A DNA stretch of 64,000 nt from a virus. How positions within the stretch are numbered: the first letter of the stretch is position 1; each line of letters opens with the position of its first letter. Below the pieces are notes generated by a model. That model did no database searches, was not told the origin of the DNA, and worked only from the letters and a program-made list of their open reading frames with translations. Of this stretch, positions 33,970-40,480 are shown piece by piece. The DNA is taken from positions 62,001 through 126,000 of IMG/VR virus record IMGVR_UViG_3300035704_000002; one strand, given 5' to 3'. A program made the position numbers and the translations under genes.

Positions 33970-34224
33970 ATGAGCACCCCTAAGCCCGACGCCGCCCCCA
34001 CGGGCATGGAAACCAAAGACCTCCCCCAGGGCTACGGCCACGCCGGTACGCCGGTGCCCGAAGTACTGGGCTACAACCAGACCACCGACAGCCTGGAACC
34101 GGTCACGCCGGTCAACGCACCACCCGCCGAGCCGGCGACCGAGGCGGCCGCGTCCACCACCGAACCGGACATCGGCAAGCCAAGCGTCGCCGTGTCCAGC
34201 ACCAGGGTGCCCGGGGCGTCGTGA
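33970..34224 (+). CDS. Small disordered protein, hypothetical
   Basis: 84 residues, Pro/Thr/Ala-rich, with a short motif GYGHAGTPVPEVLGYNQTT (~22-40). CATGAT at 33953-33958 resembles a -10. Overlaps the next GTG by GTGA. Confidence 0.55.
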   Translation: MSTPKPDAAPTGMETKDLPQGYGHAGTPVPEVLGYNQTTDSLEPVTPVNAPPAEPATEAAASTTEPDIGKPSVAVSSTRVPGAS

Positions 34225-34475
34225 GCGGCCAGGCGATACCGCCGCGACTGGGTGACCGGGTGCACTACGTGGCCGAAGGCAGTCCGCTGCGTGACGACGG
34301 CACCCAGAAATACTCCTCGGTGTGTCGCGCGGCCGACGTCACCGAGGTAGATCCGGCCAGTCCGCACCGCGTCGGCCTCTGCGTGCTCAACCCGCTGGGG
34401 ATCTTTTTCCGGCCGCTGGAGCACGGCGGCAGCGAACTGGGTCACGCCGGTGGCCAGTGGCACCACCGGCACTAG
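34221..34475 (+). CDS. Small beta-type protein at the end of the late arm
   Basis: 84 residues from GTG 34221. SH3-like or small beta-barrel pattern (PRLGDRVHYVAEGSPLRDDG ... HRVGLCVLNPLGIFFRPLEH). Many actinophages carry such a protein beside structural genes. Its stop TAG shares the palindrome CTAG (34472-34475) with the stop of the convergent gene. Confidence 0.65.
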   Translation: MSGQAIPPRLGDRVHYVAEGSPLRDDGTQKYSSVCRAADVTEVDPASPHRVGLCVLNPLGIFFRPLEHGGSELGHAGGQWHHRH

Positions 34476-34735
34476 CGCACGTCGTGATGGCGTGTCGACG
34501 CGACCTGGTGCAGCTCCAGATCGTGCACCGCGTCCGCCAGGTTCCGGCGTGCCTGCAGTTCCGGCGTGCTGATGTCCACCAGGTCGCCCACCGCATCCAT
34601 CTCGGCCGCCCAGCGCTGGGCGGCCGAGACCACGCGCGCGGCCAACCGATGCGGCACCGTCGGCGCCTGCGCCATCGGGAGTGACTCCACCAGCGCGCCG
34701 CCTCGCACCAGTCGCAGATGCGCCCGGCCGGTCAC
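34472..34735 (-). CDS. Small helical protein, hypothetical
   Basis: 87 residues from GTG 34735 (GTGA overlap with the nuclease stop). Mostly helical (AARVVSAAQRWAAEMDAVGD ... NLADAVHDLELHQVAS). Last gene of the leftward arm. No family recognised. Confidence 0.6.
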   Translation of the reverse strand: MTGRAHLRLVRGGALVESLPMAQAPTVPHRLAARVVSAAQRWAAEMDAVGDLVDISTPELQARRNLADAVHDLELHQVASTRHHDVR

Positions 34736-35172
34736 GGCTGTAGTTTCGCGTGACGCGGGCAGTGGCAGCCCGGATAGGCAAGGTCCGGCACGAACCCCAC
34801 CTCGGTGAGATGATCCAGGATCTCCCGAATATGCCCGTTGGTGCGGAACCAGCCTACCAGGGCGCCGGCCTTGGCCCACTTGCGCAGCGCCACCATCTGC
34901 GGACCGGTCGGCCTGTTGCCCACCGACTTCGCTTCCAGCTTGAGGCACCGGCCGTGCACGCACGCATCCAGATCGGGTTCGCCCACATTGCCGTGAATGC
35001 CGCCGTGCACCTTGCGTGCATAGCCGAGACTGCGCAGTAGGACCAGCGCGTCACGCACCACCTCGGCTTCTGATCGGTGCCGGGGCGCCGCACCGGCGCG
35101 CATGATAACCCGGGCGATACCCGGATCAAACTCCTCATCCTCGGGAAGCAGCGGCACGCCGAACGCTGTCAC
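34732..35172 (-). CDS. VRR-NUC / PD-(D/E)XK-like nuclease
   Basis: 146 residues from GTG 35172. The core reads NVGEPDLDACVHGRCLKLEA followed by K, then TGPQMVALRKWAKAGALVGW: an Asp, then E-A-K after a strand, then a Gln in a helix, as in VRR-NUC and Holliday-junction-resolvase-like nucleases. It overlaps the UvrD-type helicase gene upstream by GTGA, suggesting joint action on recombination or replication intermediates. The motif is clear; substrate is inference. Confidence 0.75.
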   Translation of the reverse strand: MTAFGVPLLPEDEEFDPGIARVIMRAGAAPRHRSEAEVVRDALVLLRSLGYARKVHGGIHGNVGEPDLDACVHGRCLKLEAKSVGNRPTGPQMVALRKWAKAGALVGWFRTNGHIREILDHLTEVGFVPDLAYPGCHCPRHAKLQP

Positions 35173-36902
35173 GCGATCACCTCCAGGTCGGGCGGGATCA
35201 GTTCGGCCGGCACCATGTGCCGGTTGGTGGTGGGCGCAAGCACGCGTAGTTCGGCGTACGCGCGGGTCATGGCCACGTAAAACAGCCGGATGGCCTCGTC
35301 GGTGCCGGTGCGGACTTGCATGTTGCGGGCAGCGGCGGCGGAGACGTCCGGGCACACGTACACCACGTCGGCCGCCGCACCCTTGACTGAATGGATGGTG
35401 CCGATCACCACCTGGGGCCGCTGCTCCAGCGCCGCCGCGCCGTAGTTGCGAGCCAGTTGCAGGGGGTAGCGCACCACGTCCACCTTCGCCTTGAGCAATG
35501 CTTGCTCCAGGAACGCCAGGTCCGGCTCTGTCGCCAGTTCCAGCGCCTCCTCGGTGGCGAACAACGCCGCGATCTGCTCGAAGGGCACCGGGTCGTTCGG
35601 CGCGAATCGGCCGATCATCGCCTTGGCGCCACGAACCATGCCGGCATCGGCCAGCTTGACCAGCCCGGACCAGGCTTGCACGTCCGCGCCGGTCCACTCT
35701 CGGTCGTTCACCGCCAAGTAGCGCGCCACCCGTTCCGCCGTGGACAGCGCGCCGTCCTGGGTCGGCGCGCCCAGTGGATTCCAGCGCTGCTCACCGGGGC
35801 GAAACGGGTTGTGGAACGGCAGGCCGACCGCACGCAGATTCTCGATCAGTCCTTCCAGCATGTAGTTGCACGACGCGATGATCATCACGGTGCGACCGGC
35901 CTCGGTCTCGGCCATCACCTTCTGCACCAGTTCCGGATCACCCAGCGTCTGCGGTACCCGATAGGCGATGCCCGGCACCACTTCGCCGGCTTCATCCAGT
36001 CGCGAGTGGTAGATCTTCGGCCGGCGCCGACTCAGTCGCCGCACCCAGCGTTCCGCGACCAGGCGCACCGCCTCGGGCACTCGGTAGGAACGGTCCAGGA
36101 CATGATCGCTCACGTGCTCACCAGTCAGCGCCAATAGCGGTTCCGGGTCGCCACCGCGCCACTGGTTGATCGCCTGATCATCGTCCATTCCCAGCACCAG
36201 CCTCTCGGCCAGGCGTCCCCACTCCAGCGCCAGCGCCACCTCCAGTGGTGTCATGTCCTGCGCCTCGTCCACGATCAGGTAGCTGGGCCGTCCGGGCGCC
36301 GGTACTCCTTCGCGGGCCGCCTCCAGCGCGTACTCGATCATGTCCGTGTAGTCGACCGCACCGCCCGCGCCGCGTTTCCAATCCCGCCAACGTCGCCCGA
36401 ACTCGCGCACGCCCAGCGGCCAGTCCTCGGGTGGCAGGCAGGACGCGCGCATCCGGTCCAGCGCACCGATCAGCTCGTCACCGGTGCGGGCCAGTTCCGG
36501 CGCGACGCTCAACGCACCGGAGTCGCCCGAGGTGCCACCGCTGCGTCGGGTGTCCGGCGTGATACGCAGCTCTGGCGTCGCCGTGGCGTTCCAGTCGGCG
36601 AGCACCTTGGGGTCCAGCGCGACCGGTGGATGGCCCAGCGAGCGGTAGGCGTGTGAGTGCAATGTTCCGATCATGGAGTCGGCCGGGCGGATGCCCGCGC
36701 CATCGGAGGCGAATCGCGAACCGATCTCCTTGGCGGCCGTTGTAGAAAACGACGCCAGCAATAGAGCGTCGGGACCGTGTTCAGCGACCGTCTTGCGGAC
36801 GCGTTCGGCTAGATAAGTGGTCTTCCCGGTGCCGGGCGGACCCCAGACGCGCAATACGTTTCCGGGGTATGTCTCGGTTTCCGGGGTAGCAGGGGATGCC
36901 AT
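35169..36902 (-). CDS. UvrD/PcrA-type superfamily 1 helicase
   Basis: 577 residues. Walker A GPPGTGKTTY (21-30), Walker B LIVDEAQDMT (~213-222), motif III GMDDDQAINQWRG, motif IV-like YRVPEAV, motif V VVIGTIHSVKGAAADVVYVC and motif VI LFYVAMTRA near the end. Complete but shorter than bacterial UvrD, with reduced 1B/2B subdomains. It unwinds DNA 3' to 5' by family rule. It lies between a RecB/Cas4-like nuclease gene and a VRR-NUC-like gene, forming a split helicase-nuclease set. Confidence 0.9.
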   Translation of the reverse strand: MASPATPETETYPGNVLRVWGPPGTGKTTYLAERVRKTVAEHGPDALLLASFSTTAAKEIGSRFASDGAGIRPADSMIGTLHSHAYRSLGHPPVALDPKVLADWNATATPELRITPDTRRSGGTSGDSGALSVAPELARTGDELIGALDRMRASCLPPEDWPLGVREFGRRWRDWKRGAGGAVDYTDMIEYALEAAREGVPAPGRPSYLIVDEAQDMTPLEVALALEWGRLAERLVLGMDDDQAINQWRGGDPEPLLALTGEHVSDHVLDRSYRVPEAVRLVAERWVRRLSRRRPKIYHSRLDEAGEVVPGIAYRVPQTLGDPELVQKVMAETEAGRTVMIIASCNYMLEGLIENLRAVGLPFHNPFRPGEQRWNPLGAPTQDGALSTAERVARYLAVNDREWTGADVQAWSGLVKLADAGMVRGAKAMIGRFAPNDPVPFEQIAALFATEEALELATEPDLAFLEQALLKAKVDVVRYPLQLARNYGAAALEQRPQVVIGTIHSVKGAAADVVYVCPDVSAAAARNMQVRTGTDEAIRLFYVAMTRAYAELRVLAPTTNRHMVPAELIPPDLEVIA

Positions 36903-36930
36903 ACTTGCCCTCCCAGAGCGTCCTTATGTG

Positions 36931-36964
36931 ACGGTAGCGCGCGCACCATGTGCGCGGCCACCGT
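36931..36964 (-). promoter_or_regulatory. Hairpin in the leader of the helicase gene
   Basis: CGCGCAC (36940-36946) pairs with GTGCGCG (36950-36956) around CAT, enclosed by ACGGT (36931-36935) and ACCGT (36960-36964). It lies between the nuclease stop and the helicase ribosome site (GGGAGG). Could be a partial terminator or mRNA-processing site. Confidence 0.45.
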
Positions 36965-37827
36965 TAGTTGATCAATCGGTGAATGCGATCCTTCTCCACC
37001 GCCACGGCGGTGATGTCTCGCACCGGCAGGTCGACTCCGGCGAACAGGGGGCAGTACGACCGGTAGTCACAGCGGGAGCACTGGCTATCGGGGTTCGTCG
37101 GGTATGCGTCCACTATGGACAACTCGCCGTGACCGACCAATTGCGCCGTGTCCACCGACTGGTGGTACTTCTCGACCAGGCGTCCCAGAACGTAGTCCAG
37201 TGTTTCCGCGTTGAACGTGCCCATCGTCTCGTTCAACGCTCGCGTCGGAAAGAGGCCCACGGTGATCGAGCGTGCCCACGGGAACCGTTCGCGCGTCGCC
37301 TGGAAGTAGGTACCCAACTGCGGATGTACGACGATCTCGGTAGGAACAGCGCCCGTCTTCCAGTCCCGCGTGTGCACCCCGTCCACCGCCGTACGCAGCA
37401 GCAAGTCGATCGCGCCGATGATGACCACGTCGTTCACCGTCATCCGAAACGGCAGCTCGACCCCCAGGATCGCCCCCATGGCGGGAATCGGCAGGACACG
37501 CAGCACACGCTCCACCTCCGCCAGCGCGGACTCCCGCTGGCGGACAGTGATCGGGTCGCGATCAACATAGACATTGATCGCCTCGCGGGCGGCTCCGGCG
37601 AACATCGACATCACGGCGCCGCGCGACCAGCTCCCTGGACCGTTGGCCGCCGCCTGGTACGCGGCGGCCAACCCGACGTGCACGAGTCGGCCGTGCACCC
37701 GGTGTGGGTCCACCCGCTGTGACGGCGTCACCCGCTGCTCGTAGGCCAGCCAATACCGCATGCGGCAGTCCGACCAAGTCTGTGCGGCGCTCACCGACCA
37801 CGTGCGCTCCTGGACCAGGGTGTTCAC
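36964..37827 (-). CDS. RecB/Cas4-like PD-(D/E)XK nuclease
   Basis: 287 residues from GTG 37827. Typical start WSVSAAQTWSDCRMRYWLAY (Cys 1 of the iron-sulfur-type set), HGRLVHVGLAAAY, then GAIDLLLR with DWKTGAV (D...DxK core, ~170-190) and a terminal CSRCDYRSYC cluster (~250-260). This is the layout of PDDEXK_1/AddB-Cas4 nucleases with a possible 4Fe-4S cluster. It pairs with the helicase gene that follows. Confidence 0.85.
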   Translation of the reverse strand: MNTLVQERTWSVSAAQTWSDCRMRYWLAYEQRVTPSQRVDPHRVHGRLVHVGLAAAYQAAANGPGSWSRGAVMSMFAGAAREAINVYVDRDPITVRQRESALAEVERVLRVLPIPAMGAILGVELPFRMTVNDVVIIGAIDLLLRTAVDGVHTRDWKTGAVPTEIVVHPQLGTYFQATRERFPWARSITVGLFPTRALNETMGTFNAETLDYVLGRLVEKYHQSVDTAQLVGHGELSIVDAYPTNPDSQCSRCDYRSYCPLFAGVDLPVRDITAVAVEKDRIHRLIN

Positions 37828-38192
37828 CGGTAGCGCTCCCGCGTGGCGTCGACCGGACTCACCGATCGAGGTGCGTCCGTGACCGCGTCCACGATAACCG
37901 TGCCCACGAACGTGACCAGGCCGACGATGGTCCACCACCACTGACCGGTGACCAGCCACGTCAACAGGGCCGCGACCAGCAGGCCGAAACCGATCACCAT
38001 CAGTACCCGTGACTTGGCCGGCTCACCCTTGCCGTTGCCGGTGGCCCCGTCCACGACGGCCAGAAAGACGCACACGGTCAGGCCGCCCACGGCCCATTGC
38101 CAGCGATCCCAGCTCAGACTCAGGACAATCCCCGTCGTAGCGCCGGTGTAGCCGAGACACTGCAACACCGTCGACTTCAGGCGTCTGGACAT
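37824..38192 (-). CDS. Membrane protein with about four helices
   Basis: 122 residues. Hydrophobic segments ~16-32, ~34-48, ~64-84 and ~87-105. Overlaps the nuclease start by GTGA (37824-37827) and has GAGGAGG before its ATG. An odd membrane protein inside a recombination operon; function unknown. Confidence 0.7.
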   Translation of the reverse strand: MSRRLKSTVLQCLGYTGATTGIVLSLSWDRWQWAVGGLTVCVFLAVVDGATGNGKGEPAKSRVLMVIGFGLLVAALLTWLVTGQWWWTIVGLVTFVGTVIVDAVTDAPRSVSPVDATRERYR

Positions 38193-38224
38193 GTGAAACC
38201 TCCTCGACTTCGGGTCGTCGCTGG

Positions 38225-38491
38225 TTAATCGATCGCAACAGCGACGTGGTTACGAGGTTCGGTCTCGCGGGGGCCGGGCGAGTCGAACAGGGGCACCTGG
38301 TTGGGGTCGGGCGCGGGCGGCGGCGTGCGGCCAGACCGCGCGCGCATCTCGGTGGCCAGTTCGGCCAGGCTAGCCCGCATCCGTTCGCGATCGTCAGCGC
38401 TGCCGTAACCGCGCACGAGGTAGCCGACGTGCTGATCGACCAGTTCGGCGACAAGCCCGGCCGCGATGCGCTTGGCCTGCCGCCGGTTCAC
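38225..38491 (-). CDS. Small helical protein, hypothetical
   Basis: 88 residues from GTG 38491 (GTGA overlap). Basic N-terminal helix (RRQAKRIAAGLVAELVDQHV), then a charged helix and a Pro-rich tail with VPLFDSPGP. This motif could be a short interaction peptide. No family recognised. Confidence 0.6.
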   Translation of the reverse strand: MNRRQAKRIAAGLVAELVDQHVGYLVRGYGSADDRERMRASLAELATEMRARSGRTPPPAPDPNQVPLFDSPGPRETEPRNHVAVAID

Positions 38492-38676
38492 CCGACACCC
38501 AGCATGGCGTCCAGGGCGATCTCGTAAGCGGCGTCCGGGCCACCGTAGAACAGGCCGTCATCCAGTTCGGCGATCAGTTCGGGGTGTTCCGCGCAGACCG
38601 TGTCGTACTCGGGGTGCTCCACCGTCACCGTGGTGGTGTCCAGTTCGTCATCGCACCAGCCGCATCGCTTGATCAT
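38488..38676 (-). CDS. Small zinc-motif protein, leaderless
   Basis: 62 residues. CGWCDDEL near the start and later VCAEHPE give a Cys/His set for one metal. The ATG (38676) is exactly 6 bp after the -10 TAGACT of the promoter at 38683-38711, with no ribosome-binding site. First gene of a short promoter-led unit. Confidence 0.65.
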   Translation of the reverse strand: MIKRCGWCDDELDTTTVTVEHPEYDTVCAEHPELIAELDDGLFYGGPDAAYEIALDAMLGVG

Positions 38677-38682
38677 GCAGCG

Positions 38683-38711
38683 AGTCTAGCCTGTTTGACT
38701 AGGCTAGTCAA
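38683..38711 (-). promoter_or_regulatory. Family promoter 1 with spacer operator
   Basis: -35 TTGACT (38711-38706), 17-bp spacer AGCCTAGTCAAACAGGC, -10 TAGACT (38688-38683), leaderless ATG 6 bp later. Dyad AGCCT...AGGCT. The -35 overlaps the TGA stop of the upstream gene. Confidence 0.85.
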
Positions 38712-39010
38712 GCAGAGATGGCGGCCTGAAGTCGCGCCCGCACGACCGCCGGCCGGTGGACACCCACGCGTGCGCGCTCACGGCCCACCGCGTGTGCGTA
38801 GCGCGCCACGATGGCGCTGATACGAGGGTCGGACTCCTGCTCCTGGGCAGCCACGCGCATCCGAGCGAAGAACGCCGTAAACGAGGCATCCTCGGCGGCG
38901 TCGGCCGCATGTCGACGTGCTCGCCAGTTCAGGACGCTGCGTCGCGCGGCCGGCGTCGCCACCACGGTCAGCCCCAGGATCAGCTCAACCTGGTCACTCG
39001 TGATCATCAC
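38708..39010 (-). CDS. Small helical protein, hypothetical
   Basis: 100 residues. A short hydrophobic N-terminal part (VELILGLTVVATPAARRS) and a helical rest ending in a basic segment (VGRERARVGVHRPAVVRARL). Starts inside the end of the phosphoesterase-like gene; its stop overlaps a family promoter. Function unknown. Confidence 0.6.
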   Translation of the reverse strand: MMITSDQVELILGLTVVATPAARRSVLNWRARRHAADAAEDASFTAFFARMRVAAQEQESDPRISAIVARYAHAVGRERARVGVHRPAVVRARLQAAISA

Positions 39011-39629
39011 TGCCCACTTCCATCATCTGGTCGTGGATCAGCTCCAGCGGCACGGGCGTCTGCCAGGCATCCACGGACACATTGATCATTCGGTCCCGAG
39101 CGTGCCACGAGGAATCACCCTCGCCACACAGCAGCCACGGCGCCGATCCCTTAACGGGACGCTTCGGTCGCCAAGCGGCGAACGGCTCATTCGGACCGGT
39201 GGCGAACTGGAACGGCGAAAGCCAGAACACGGCTCGGCCCGGCCCGAGCGGCAGGCGCATCGCCCAGCCCTTGCGTGCCATCGCCGCGCCGTTGACCACC
39301 GCGTGAAAACCGGCGCGCTGGTAGTCATCGGTCAGTGCGGCCAGCTTCTTCGGGTCAGCGGTGTGCGCGGAGAAGCACGTATCGGTCTCGCCGGCCATCA
39401 GGATCTTGCGCCCCTGGATGCCCGGAACCCGGCCCAGATCCGGCGTCACGCCAGGAGCGAACAGGTTGCCCAGCATCCACACCATGTCCCGCGCCTCGAC
39501 GCACGCGTTGTGTCGGTCGATCAACTGGGCGTCCCGCTGGACGTCCTGACCCAACCGCCAGTTTCCGGTGAACCACACATCCCCGTACTTCCGAGCCAGC
39601 AGGCCGAGATCGTATTCTCCAGTCATCAT
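38994..39629 (-). CDS. Metallophosphoesterase-like protein lacking metal ligands (pseudoenzyme)
   Basis: 211 residues. The layout follows small phage calcineurin-like phosphoesterases: VWFTxxxxLGxD start, IDRHNACVEARDMVWMLG, IQGRKILMAG, a late WLLCG strand and RMINVSVDAWQTPVPLELI end. The metal motifs are lost: the expected D-x-H-F-G-H is GNWRLGQ, G-D is GN, G-N-H-D is GETD, and G-H-x-H is GEGD. The fold is probably kept but classical two-metal catalysis cannot work. It may have become a binding or regulatory protein. Identification is by pattern. Confidence 0.7.
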   Translation of the reverse strand: MMTGEYDLGLLARKYGDVWFTGNWRLGQDVQRDAQLIDRHNACVEARDMVWMLGNLFAPGVTPDLGRVPGIQGRKILMAGETDTCFSAHTADPKKLAALTDDYQRAGFHAVVNGAAMARKGWAMRLPLGPGRAVFWLSPFQFATGPNEPFAAWRPKRPVKGSAPWLLCGEGDSSWHARDRMINVSVDAWQTPVPLELIHDQMMEVGSDDHE

Positions 39630-39657
39630 GTGAAGCCGTCCTAACTAGGCTAGTCAA
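39629..39657 (-). promoter_or_regulatory. Family promoter 2, degenerate -10
   Basis: -35 TTGACT (39657-39652) overlapping the upstream gene's GAC-TAG end; spacer AGCCTAGTTAGGACGGC; -10 position TTCACA (39634-39629), a poor match. The spacer's AGGA can serve as ribosome site for ATG 39629. Either a weak promoter or an operator whose promoter has decayed. Confidence 0.5.
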
Positions 39658-40480
39658 CGATTCGCACCTTCTGCTGACGACGTACCTTCTTGACCGGAAT
39701 CGTCGCCGGGTCCACCTCGAAGCGCTCGGAGTCCGGCGGCCACGACGGCCGCGTCGACACCGGTCGCAAGCAATCCAGGCAGTGGCCGGACACGTCGCCC
39801 CGCCACCTACCCGGCCACATGCGCGCACCGCATCCCCGGCAGTCCTCCCATCGACGTAACCGCGTCAGTCGCTCCCAGGGCAGAGCCTCATCCGGCGCAA
39901 CAGTCTGACCCCATATCGGGCTCAGTACGCCATCCGGACCTACCACCCAGGAGCCAACGATCTCGGCATCGTTCGAGTAGGGATGGCCAGCTCGGGCCGA
40001 GGCCGCCCAGCGCGCGGCGATTCCGCGCGCGCTGGCCTCATTGTTCGAACACGGCACCACCGACATGTTCGCCGTGGTCAACACGCAGGCGACCCACGGC
40101 GCGCCCACCGGCATGCCCGGCCGGAAATAGGGTGAGCCACCATCACGAGATATCCGCACGGACCGCGCCGGCTCGATCGGCGCGTTCGATGTCGACGTGG
40201 ACAGCGTGGCGGCCCGCCGCGCGTACGCACCCGTACGCCGCACCGGGCCGACCGGCCGCGCCACGACGTCCTCCGTCTGCGCCCACAGCTCGATCAGCCG
40301 TTCCACGCAACGATCGTGCATCGGGTAGTAATCCCGGTCGCGCTGCCACCACCAGCCGGTCGCGTGGTCGCACACACAGCAGGCGCCCAGGATGCCCGAG
40401 CGCAGCTCGGACATGATCCGGTCCTTGTCCGGACACGGGCCGGCCTCATCGCGGGGCACCGGCGGTAGGCCGCTCATCAC
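39650..40480 (-). CDS. Cys-rich protein, hypothetical
   Basis: 276 residues, ATGA overlap with the primase gene. Two metal-type clusters: ACCVCDHATGWWW with YPMHDRC (~33-58), and CRGCGARMWPGRW with GHCLDCLRP (~215-242). The middle (~110-200) is mixed alpha/beta. May bind nucleic acid beside the primase. No family recognised. Confidence 0.65.
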   Translation of the reverse strand: MMSGLPPVPRDEAGPCPDKDRIMSELRSGILGACCVCDHATGWWWQRDRDYYPMHDRCVERLIELWAQTEDVVARPVGPVRRTGAYARRAATLSTSTSNAPIEPARSVRISRDGGSPYFRPGMPVGAPWVACVLTTANMSVVPCSNNEASARGIAARWAASARAGHPYSNDAEIVGSWVVGPDGVLSPIWGQTVAPDEALPWERLTRLRRWEDCRGCGARMWPGRWRGDVSGHCLDCLRPVSTRPSWPPDSERFEVDPATIPVKKVRRQQKVRIVD

